Shown here: in pieces, positions 7,258-12,789 of the stretch | How positions within the stretch are numbered: the stretch's first letter is position 1 | Layout of the letters: the number at the start of each line of letters is the position of its first letter | Source of the DNA: DASVSE01 sp036399715 | Lineage (GTDB): Bacteria; Bacteroidota; Rhodothermia; Rhodothermales; Rubricoccaceae | Length of the DNA stretch: 12,789 nucleotides | Assembly: GCA_036399715.1 (NCBI GenBank) | Contig: DASWMO010000180.1 | Coordinates: 1-12,789, forward strand | Reading direction: 5' to 3' | Program-made: the position numbers and the translations under genes | Notes under the pieces: model-generated | Seen by the model: only the letters and a program-made list of their open reading frames with translations | The model's database searches: none | Told to the model about the DNA's origin: nothing

Positions 7258-8243
7258 AGCGCGCGCTCATCTGCGGCGTCGGCGGGCAGGACGGGGCGTA
7301 CCTCGCCCGCCTGCTGCTGGGCAAAGGCTACACCGTGGTCGGGACGTCGCGGGACGCGCAGACGGCGTCGTTCTCCAACCTCCACCGCCTCGGCATCGCT
7401 GACCGCGTCGAGACGGTCTCGATGACGCTCACCGACTTCCGGAGCGTCCTGCAGGTCATCGCGGACGCACAGCCAAACGAGATCTACAACCTCGCCGGCC
7501 AGACGTCGGTCGGGCTCTCATTCCAGCTTCCTGTCGAGACGCTCGAGAGCATATCGGTCGGGACCCTCAACCTGCTCGAGGCGCTGCGCTTCACGCGGAT
7601 GCCCGCCCGGCTCTACAACGCCTGCTCCAGCGAGTGCTTTGGCGACACGGGTGGCGTCCCTGCGACGGAGACGACCGCGTTCCGGCCGCGCAGCCCGTAC
7701 GGCGTCGCGAAGGCCGCCGCCTTCTGGCAGGTCGCGAACTACCGCGAGGCGTATGGGCTCGACGCCTGCTCGGGCATCCTGTTTAACCACGAGAGCCCGC
7801 TGCGGCCCGAGCGCTTTGTGACGCGCAAGATCGTCGCCGCTGCCGTTCGGATTGCAGCAGGCAGCGACGAGCGGTTGACGCTCGGCAACCTCGACGTCGT
7901 CCGCGACTGGGGTTGGGCCCCGGAGTACGTCGAGGCCATGTGGCGCATGCTTCAGGCGGAAACGCCGGACGACTACATCGTTGCGACGGGTGAGAGCCGC
8001 AGCCTGCGCACCTTCGTTGACGAGGCGTTCGACGCCGTCGGGCTGGACGCGGGCGACCACGTCGAGATCGACCCAGCGTTCTTCCGGCCGTCGGACCTCG
8101 CCTACTCGGGCGGCGACCCGTCCAGTGCCGCCGAACGGCTGGGGTGGCACGCCAAGACGCGCGGGGCCGACGTCGTTGGGCAGATGGTGAAGACCGAGAT
8201 ATTCCCAGCGTCTACACAATTTCCCGGGAGCATAAAATCATGA
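7254..8243 (+). CDS. gmd: GDP-mannose 4,6-dehydratase (extended SDR)
   Basis: Converts GDP-D-mannose to GDP-4-keto-6-deoxy-D-mannose, the branch point to fucose, rhamnose and perosamine donors. The 329-residue protein has the Gmd nucleotide-binding motif GVGGQDGAYL (Gly8, Gly11, Gly14). The active-site set is Ser125, Glu127 (CSSECFG), Tyr149 and Lys153 (RSPYGVAKA), with the same spacing as Thr132, Glu134, Tyr156 and Lys160 of E. coli Gmd. GILFNHESPLRPERFVTRKI and RDWGWAPEYVEAM are Gmd hallmarks. It belongs to a shorter variant that reads SRDAQTASFSNL after the first Rossmann unit. Both ends overlap neighbours as ATGA. The last 15 or so residues (EIFPASTQFPGSIKS) lie beyond the usual end and run into AT-rich DNA, so they may come from a recombination junction. 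No reductase (Fcl or Rmd) is in the window. Confidence 0.9.
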   Translation: MKRALICGVGGQDGAYLARLLLGKGYTVVGTSRDAQTASFSNLHRLGIADRVETVSMTLTDFRSVLQVIADAQPNEIYNLAGQTSVGLSFQLPVETLESISVGTLNLLEALRFTRMPARLYNACSSECFGDTGGVPATETTAFRPRSPYGVAKAAAFWQVANYREAYGLDACSGILFNHESPLRPERFVTRKIVAAAVRIAAGSDERLTLGNLDVVRDWGWAPEYVEAMWRMLQAETPDDYIVATGESRSLRTFVDEAFDAVGLDAGDHVEIDPAFFRPSDLAYSGGDPSSAAERLGWHAKTRGADVVGQMVKTEIFPASTQFPGSIKS

Positions 8244-8971
8244 ATATATACAAGAAAAGATTAAGAGAGTTATTAATTAAAGTTTTCAAAATAGATATAA
8301 AAATAATAGGTAAAAACAGTTTAACATACAGATCATTAGAATATGATATCTCAAAGTTGATCGATAAAAGCAATCCTACAGTGATCGATGTTGGGGCGAA
8401 TAGGGGTCAAACAATCGATATGATTCGTGGTGCTTTCGGAGAACCCAAGATATGGGCGTTCGAGCCAAACGAAGAGTTGGCCAACCAGCTCAAACAGCGC
8501 TACGCCGATCTATCAGTCGTCGTAGAGCATGCCGCCTTGGGAGCGCAGGAGGAGATAAAAAAGTTCTTTCACTACGAGAATAGCGAATTAAGCTCTTTTC
8601 TTTTTCTTGAAAAGAATAACCAGAGTCCCTTTTCGGAGATAAAAATAAAAGATGAAGAGAATTTAAAAATGACTACACTGGATATATATTGTAAAAAGAA
8701 CGACATAATATACATAGATTTGCTAAAGATTGATACGCAGGGGTTCGACCTTGAGGTTTTAAAAGGAGCGGTGGGTCTATTTCGGTCTCGATCTGTCGGG
8801 GTCGTGCAGGTAGAAATCAACTTCGCTCCCCTCTACGAGGGACAAGCAGCGGCTGGAGAACTCATCGACTGGCTCAGGGCAAACCGGTTTGGGCTGATCG
8901 GGCTGTACGAGCAGGTCCGGGCTCCCAAAGCGCTGGCATGGGCGACAGCTTGTTTCCTACCGGTTGATTGA
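8240..8971 (+). CDS. FkbM-family SAM-dependent methyltransferase, AT-rich and probably acquired
   Basis: Class I methyltransferase of 243 residues; FkbM relatives O-methylate sugars and other hydroxyl groups. SAM motif I is VIDVGANRGQ (48-57), the acidic strand-2 motif is WAFEPN (72-77), and the FkbM signature LLKIDTQGFDLEVLKGA ends at 177 with Asp165. The start is the ATG at 8240, overlapping gmd as ATGA. It is preceded by GGGAG at 8226-8230, the only good Shine-Dalgarno-like site before a gene here. Composition is unlike its neighbours: by hand count 12/60 G+C at 8281-8340 and 12/60 at 8641-8700, but 33/60 at 8461-8520 and 38/60 at 8881-8940. AGA, ATA and AAA codons are common in the AT-rich blocks. 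This suggests horizontal transfer followed by patchwork recombination. It may methylate a sugar of the encoded glycan. Confidence 0.87.
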   Translation: MNIYKKRLRELLIKVFKIDIKIIGKNSLTYRSLEYDISKLIDKSNPTVIDVGANRGQTIDMIRGAFGEPKIWAFEPNEELANQLKQRYADLSVVVEHAALGAQEEIKKFFHYENSELSSFLFLEKNNQSPFSEIKIKDEENLKMTTLDIYCKKNDIIYIDLLKIDTQGFDLEVLKGAVGLFRSRSVGVVQVEINFAPLYEGQAAAGELIDWLRANRFGLIGLYEQVRAPKALAWATACFLPVD

Positions 8972-9083
8972 ACGCATGACCGCTGCGAGCATGGACACCA
9001 TAACTGTTCCCTCACGTTATGCCGGCAGAGCAATCACATCACTCTGAGCGGCGAATGAACGGTTTCCGCGCTCCACGACGCCC

Positions 9084-9269
9084 TTGTCTCTCCTTGGTCG
9101 ACACTTCGATGACCTTCCAGATCCGCGACGCGCGCACCGGCGACAACCCGCGCTTGCCAATATCTTCGCACTCATCCTCTACGATGTCACCAGCGGGGCC
9201 GACACGTTCGTCGCCGTCGAAGCCTTCGCACACGCCCAGCGAGGCCTTGCGGCAGATGATGGAGGCTGA
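9084..9269 (+). pseudogene. Remnant of an ISAs1-family transposase (N-terminal part only)
   Basis: A frame starting with TTG at 9084 and stopping at 9267-9269 encodes 61 residues. It resembles the N-terminal DDE_Tnp_1-associated region of ISAs1 (H-repeat) transposases: LLGRHFDDLPDPRRAH, then ALANIFALILYDVTSGADTF and a VEAFAHAQ block, in the family order (PD-R, L..I, SGA, E-F). Full-length family members have about 370 residues and a DDE core, which is missing, so this is a decayed fragment. It sits in the 360-bp gap between the FkbM gene and the LegB-like gene. Flanks: 8972-9083 holds only a weak dyad (CATAAC 8999-9004, GTTATG 9016-9021), and in 9270-9331 I see nothing coding. I could not identify terminal inverted repeats or a target duplication. 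Confidence 0.65.
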
Positions 9270-9331
9270 GATGGCCTTGACTCCGGCCCTGCCCGATTCC
9301 ACGTCCTCTCTCGCTAAATCCCTTGCCGCAC

Positions 9332-10312
9332 ATGGCTGAACAGGTTCTCGTCACTGGCTCTGGCGGCTTTATCGGCAGTCACCTCGTTCACGAACTGGTG
9401 CGTCAGGGGACGCCAGTCCGCGCGATGGTCCGCTACACGTCGGACTCGAACGACGGCCAGCTTCGGTTTCTACCGGAAGATGTCCGCGCATCGGTCGAGA
9501 TCGTTCGAGGCGACATCCGGGACCCGTCGTTTGTCGCCGACGCGATGCGCGGGTGCGAGACGGTCTACCACCTCGCGGCGCTGATCGCGATCCCGTACTC
9601 CTACGTCGCGCCCCACAGCTACGTCGAGACCAACATCGGCGGGACACTGAACGTGCTCGAAGCCGCGCGACGATTTGAGACGACTCGTGTTGTCCACACG
9701 TCAACAAGCGAGACGTACGGTACAGCCGTGACTGTCCCGATGGACGAAGGACACCCGTTGCAGGGACAGTCGCCGTACTCGGCAACCAAGATCGGGGCGG
9801 ACAAGCTGGCGGAGAGCTACTACCGAAGCTTCGGCCTCCCCGTCGTCACCGTCCGGCCGTTCAACACGTTTGGCCCGCGGCAGTCTGCCCGTGCCGTCAT
9901 CCCGACCATCTTTACCCAGGCACTCGGCGGGGGCCCCATTCGTCTAGGATCGCTGGATCCGGTGCGAGACCTCACGTTTGTACTGGACACTGTCTCTGGC
10001 TTCATGGCGGCTGGCGGTGCAGCAGATGTGGAGGGCGAGACGATCAACCTCGGAACAGGCGTAGGCGTGAGCATTGGCGATGTCGTCCACGCAATCGGAG
10101 AGGTGCTCGGCCGCACGCTTGAGGTCGAGCTCGACGCGCAGCGCATTCGGCCGGACAAAAGCGAAGTCTTTCGTCTCATCTCGGACAACTCGAAGGCACG
10201 ACGCCTGCTCGGCTGGAGTCCAGCCTATTCGCTCGACGATGGCATCCGCGCGTGTGTCGACTGGTACACCAACCACCTTGCCGACTACGACCGGTCGGCC
10301 TACACCGTCTAA
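9332..10312 (+). CDS. LegB-family NAD-dependent sugar-nucleotide 4,6-dehydratase (extended SDR)
   Basis: Predicted to oxidise and dehydrate a nucleotide-linked hexosamine (UDP- or GDP-GlcNAc type) to the 4-keto-6-deoxy form, the first committed step to several amino sugars and to legionaminic-type nonulosonic acids. The 326-residue protein starts at the ATG at 9332 (MAEQVLVTGSGGFIGSHL; Gly9, Gly12, Gly15 of the Rossmann loop); a TTG three codons upstream is less likely. The active site has STSETYG with Glu127, and Tyr149/Lys153 in SPYSATKIGADK. The block YHLAALIAIPYSYVAPHSYV, then GPRQSARAVIPTI, closely fits LegB proteins. It opens the second sugar module and is followed after 7 nt by the nucleotidyltransferase. 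No clear promoter was seen in the gap upstream. Whether the base is UDP or GDP is not determinable here. Confidence 0.88.
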   Translation: MAEQVLVTGSGGFIGSHLVHELVRQGTPVRAMVRYTSDSNDGQLRFLPEDVRASVEIVRGDIRDPSFVADAMRGCETVYHLAALIAIPYSYVAPHSYVETNIGGTLNVLEAARRFETTRVVHTSTSETYGTAVTVPMDEGHPLQGQSPYSATKIGADKLAESYYRSFGLPVVTVRPFNTFGPRQSARAVIPTIFTQALGGGPIRLGSLDPVRDLTFVLDTVSGFMAAGGAADVEGETINLGTGVGVSIGDVVHAIGEVLGRTLEVELDAQRIRPDKSEVFRLISDNSKARRLLGWSPAYSLDDGIRACVDWYTNHLADYDRSAYTV

Positions 10313-10319
10313 GCCGCGC

Positions 10320-11078
10320 ATGGTTCAAGCCATCATTCTGGCTGGCGGCCGCGGCACGCGGCTGGCCCCCTACACCACAGTTTTTCCGAAGCCGCTCGTT
10401 CCCATCGGGGAGGTGCCGATCCTAGAAATCATCCTTCGACAACTCAAGGCGCAAGGCATCCAGGAGACCACGCTCGCCGTCGGCTACCTCTCAGAACTCA
10501 TCAAGGCGTACATCAGTCAGCGCCCCGCACTTACCGACGGCCACCGGATCTCGTATCACGATGAACTCGAGCCGACCGGCACTGCTGGATCGCTTGCCAG
10601 CATAGATCGGCCAGCGGAGACTTTCCTGGTGATGAACGGGGACGTGCTGACCAACCTGCGTCTCGCCGACATGCTGGCGCACCACCGCGCGCACGACGCG
10701 GTTCTTACGATCGCGACGGCGCGCCGCGACGTCAAAATCGACTTAGGCGTGCTTGACATCGGAGACGACAACCGGATCACGGGGTACCGCGAGAAGCCGA
10801 GCCTTCACTACGACGTCTCGATGGGGATGTACCTCATGGAGCCACGCGTCCTGGACCTCGTCGCCCCCAACGAATACCTCGACTTCCCTGACCTCGTGCT
10901 GCGCCTTCTTGCCACTGGCGAGCGGGTGAGCTCCTATATGAGCGGCGCCCTGTGGTTGGACATCGGTCGACACGACGACTATGAGCGAGCCGTCGAACTC
11001 TTCGAGGAGCACCGCGACAGCTTCCTCGACGCACTCGAACGCTCTTCGGCGCCTGCGCGCGTCCTCATCCATGTCTGA
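10320..11078 (+). CDS. Sugar-1-phosphate nucleotidyltransferase (NTP_transferase family)
   Basis: Makes an NDP-sugar and pyrophosphate from an NTP and a sugar 1-phosphate. The 252-residue protein carries the signature LAGGRGTRLAPYTTVFPKPL (residues 7-26; Gly9-Gly10, Arg14, Lys24) and the metal-binding VMNGDVLTN motif (Asp108). ELEPTGTAGSL is the sugar-binding loop, and LWLDIGRHDDYERA lies near the C-terminus. There is no left-handed beta-helix or CBS domain, so it is a bare catalytic domain, unlike the CBS-fused PtmE of Campylobacter. The ATG at 10320 follows the previous stop by 7 nt, and its 3' end overlaps the aminotransferase start by 8 nt. Next to a LegB-like dehydratase it most likely activates a hexosamine-1-phosphate for that enzyme. 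Guanylyl versus uridylyl or thymidylyl specificity is unknown. Confidence 0.88.
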   Translation: MVQAIILAGGRGTRLAPYTTVFPKPLVPIGEVPILEIILRQLKAQGIQETTLAVGYLSELIKAYISQRPALTDGHRISYHDELEPTGTAGSLASIDRPAETFLVMNGDVLTNLRLADMLAHHRAHDAVLTIATARRDVKIDLGVLDIGDDNRITGYREKPSLHYDVSMGMYLMEPRVLDLVAPNEYLDFPDLVLRLLATGERVSSYMSGALWLDIGRHDDYERAVELFEEHRDSFLDALERSSAPARVLIHV

Positions 11079-12240
11079 TCTCCAGATTCCCCTGTTCGAG
11101 CTCGATATTGAGGACGCCGAAGTCGAGGCCGTCACGGCTGTGCTGCGCTCGCGCTGGCTCACGATGGGCGACCAGATTGCAGCCTTCGAACGCGAGTTCG
11201 CCGAGCGCCACCGCGTCGCTCACGCGTTTGCGGTCAACAACTGCACAGCCGGGCTCCAGCTTGCCTACCGCGCCGTCGGGGTGAGTCCGGGCGACGAGGT
11301 GATCGTTCCGGCGCTCACCTTCGTCGCGACGGCCAACGCGGCCATCGCGCTGGGCGCTACGCCGGTTTTCGCCGACGTCACGAGCGAAGACGATTTCAGC
11401 GTCTCACCCGCTTCGGTCGAGCGGCTCATCACGTCGAAGACGCGGGCCATCGCAGCGGTCCACTACGCCGGCTACGCCGTTGACCTGGGCGCACTCCGGC
11501 AGATCGCGGACGCGCACGGGCTCTCTCTGATCGAGGATTGTGCACACGCGCCGGGGGCGTCGCACGGCGGGCGCCCTGTGGGGGCGGTCGGCGAGGTCGG
11601 GTGCTTCTCATTCTTCTCGAACAAGAACCTCTCGACCGGGGAAGGCGGCATGGTCACGACCGACGACCCCGAACTCGCCGCGCGTCTGCGTCTGCTCCGC
11701 TCGCACGGCATGACGACGCTGACGCTGGACCGCCACCGCGGCCATGCCTTCTCCTACGACGTCGTCGAGGCGGGCTACAACTTCCGGATGGACGAGATGC
11801 ACGCCGCGCTCGGGCGTGTCCAACTCGCAAAGCTGGACCGCAAGAACGAGCAGCGGCGCGCCATCGTCCGGCAGTACCGAGCCCGCCTCGCGGCCGTGCC
11901 AGGCCTCGCCGTTCCCTACGCGGCCGCCCCTCTCGGCGAGGCGTCGGCGCACATCCTGCCTGTGATCCTGCCCGAAGGAACGGACCGTGAGGCCGTGATG
12001 GCCGCGATGCGCCAGGCAGGAGTGCAGACGAGCGTCCACTACCCGCCGGTGCACCAGTTCAAGGCCTACGCCGGAAAGGTCCGCTCGGACGCGGCGCTGA
12101 CCGAGCGGCTCGCTCCGCGACTGCTCACGCTGCCGCTCTACCCGTCGATGACGCCGGAGAACGTCAAGACGGTGTGCGAGGCACTCCACCAGGCGATTGA
12201 CCGGACCGTACGAGAGAGCCGTGCCGCCGTCCTCGCCTGA
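11071..12240 (+). CDS. DegT/DnrJ/EryC1/StrS-family PLP-dependent sugar aminotransferase
   Basis: Transfers an amino group, usually from glutamate, to a 4-keto (or 3-keto) NDP-sugar. The 389 residues match the family length. The PLP lysine is Lys185 in FSFFSNKNLSTGEGGM. The cofactor ring contact is Asp156 with His159 in IEDCAHAPGA, and phosphate-cup residues lie in NNCTAGLQLA. The C-terminal half has YNFRMDEMHAALGRVQL and TSVHYPPVHQF. The start at 11071 overlaps the nucleotidyltransferase stop (ATGTCTGA, 8 nt), indicating coupling. Its likely substrate is the product of the adjacent LegB-like dehydratase, giving a 4-amino-4,6-dideoxy sugar; a GDP-perosamine synthase role using the Gmd product is an alternative. 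The exact sugar and stereochemistry cannot be assigned. Confidence 0.9.
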   Translation: MSDLQIPLFELDIEDAEVEAVTAVLRSRWLTMGDQIAAFEREFAERHRVAHAFAVNNCTAGLQLAYRAVGVSPGDEVIVPALTFVATANAAIALGATPVFADVTSEDDFSVSPASVERLITSKTRAIAAVHYAGYAVDLGALRQIADAHGLSLIEDCAHAPGASHGGRPVGAVGEVGCFSFFSNKNLSTGEGGMVTTDDPELAARLRLLRSHGMTTLTLDRHRGHAFSYDVVEAGYNFRMDEMHAALGRVQLAKLDRKNEQRRAIVRQYRARLAAVPGLAVPYAAAPLGEASAHILPVILPEGTDREAVMAAMRQAGVQTSVHYPPVHQFKAYAGKVRSDAALTERLAPRLLTLPLYPSMTPENVKTVCEALHQAIDRTVRESRAAVLA

Positions 12241-12361
12241 ACGAGAGGCCCGGTTGGGAAGGGTGGCCCACGGAGTCGCTTCTTTCTGTCTGCGCGCCGT
12301 GCGGAGCGCGATGGCCCGGACCGGCCTTCGCCCCCTCCCGCCGTCGAGAGCTCAGCTCCAG

Positions 12362-12789
12362 ATGACATTCGATCTCCAGGCGCTCCAGGTCCCGGCCTGT
12401 GCGATGCCTCCCGGCTACGAGATCCGGGCCTTCGGACCGGGCGACCGTCACCGCTGGCTGGACCTGCTCAACGCGCACAACGAGTTCGGCGTGCTGACCC
12501 CGCCGTCGTTCGAGCGGGACGTGACAGACCTACTCATCTCCGGTGGGGGGGTCGGGGTCTTCCACGCGGAGGACCTCATCGCGACCGCGTCCGTCTGCGA
12601 CCTCCCGGCCTTCCGGCCGGCGGCGACGCTGATGTTCGTCGTCGTCGACCCGAGACACCGCGGCCTTCGTCTGGGCACAGCCTCAACGGCCGCGGCGATG
12701 TCAGTGGCGGCGGAAGCGGGCTACCCGTCCGTCGTGTTGCACACCGACGATCACCGAGACGCCGCACTGCGCACGTACCTCGGAATGGG
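12362..12789 (+). CDS. GNAT-family N-acetyltransferase, truncated by the right window edge
   Basis: Partial gene; 142 residues are visible and the frame is open at the end. It resembles GNAT acetyltransferases: YEIRAFGPGDRHRWLDLLN at the start of the domain, a central ATLMFVVVDPRHRG strand-helix transition, the acetyl-CoA loop RHRGLRLG (98-105), and RDAALRTYLGMG near the edge, the usual helix before the last strands. The loop has Arg103 where many members have Gly. The start is uncertain: the ATG at 12362 leaves a 121-bp gap after the aminotransferase gene, while an in-frame ATG at 12311 would add 17 low-complexity residues. No clear promoter or terminator was seen in that gap. Beside an aminotransferase it may N-acetylate the new amino group, but GNAT substrates are not predictable from sequence. 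Confidence 0.75.
   Translation, partial: MTFDLQALQVPACAMPPGYEIRAFGPGDRHRWLDLLNAHNEFGVLTPPSFERDVTDLLISGGGVGVFHAEDLIATASVCDLPAFRPAATLMFVVVDPRHRGLRLGTASTAAAMSVAAEAGYPSVVLHTDDHRDAALRTYLGM

Noticed and set aside
8999..9021. CATAAC-11 nt-GTTATG dyad after the FkbM gene as a terminator or IS end
   Set aside because: The stem is only 6 bp and AT-rich, has no T-run, and I could not link it to a matching repeat on the far side of the transposase remnant.
12293..12310. CGCGC/GCGCG arms between the aminotransferase and GNAT genes as a terminator
   Set aside because: The arms are short and low in complexity, expected by chance at this GC content, and no T-run follows.

Overview
This is a GC-rich chromosomal segment (hand count 45/60 G+C at 1381-1440). 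All convincing genes lie on the + strand. The organism is probably a high-GC relative of the Bacteroidota, such as a Rhodothermales/Rubricoccaceae-type marine bacterium. That is an inference from three things: a UpxY-type NusG paralogue, an almost complete lack of Shine-Dalgarno sequences, and the combination of high GC with a MenI-like thioesterase.

Left edge (1-946): the 3' end of an APS kinase gene (cysC), an intergenic region holding a palindromic repeat-like element, and a YdiI/MenI-type hotdog thioesterase. These are housekeeping genes flanking the main locus.

Main locus (1045 to the right edge): a cell-surface polysaccharide or glycan biosynthesis cluster. It opens with a Wzc-type chain-length regulator fused to a BY-kinase, coupled by an ATGA overlap to a UpxY/RfaH-like antiterminator. 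A 246-bp non-coding stretch rich in dyads follows. Next comes a tightly packed run: an AsnB-type amidotransferase, a GT4 glycosyltransferase, a GDP-mannose 4,6-dehydratase and an FkbM-family methyltransferase. Neighbours in this run overlap.

The FkbM gene is strikingly AT-rich in patches (about 20% G+C in two 60-bp blocks, against 55-63% elsewhere in the same gene). It is followed by a 360-bp gap carrying the decayed N-terminus of an ISAs1-family transposase. Together these mark a recombination or horizontal-transfer spot.

Right of the spot is a second sugar-nucleotide module: a LegB-family 4,6-dehydratase, a stand-alone sugar-1-phosphate nucleotidyltransferase, a DegT/DnrJ-family PLP aminotransferase and, at the edge, a partial GNAT acetyltransferase. 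The order fits making an activated amino sugar: activate a hexosamine-1-phosphate, 4,6-dehydrate, transaminate, N-acetylate. The product could be a 4-amino-4,6-dideoxyhexose or a nonulosonic-acid precursor. A GDP-perosamine-type route starting from the Gmd product is an alternative. No flippase, polymerase, exosortase or Wza is in view, so the locus continues past the right edge or is split.

I found no tRNA, rRNA, CRISPR array or phage gene. I see no clearly new defence or mobile system. The most unusual features are the chimeric FkbM gene, the UpxY-leader arrangement and the amino-sugar module.
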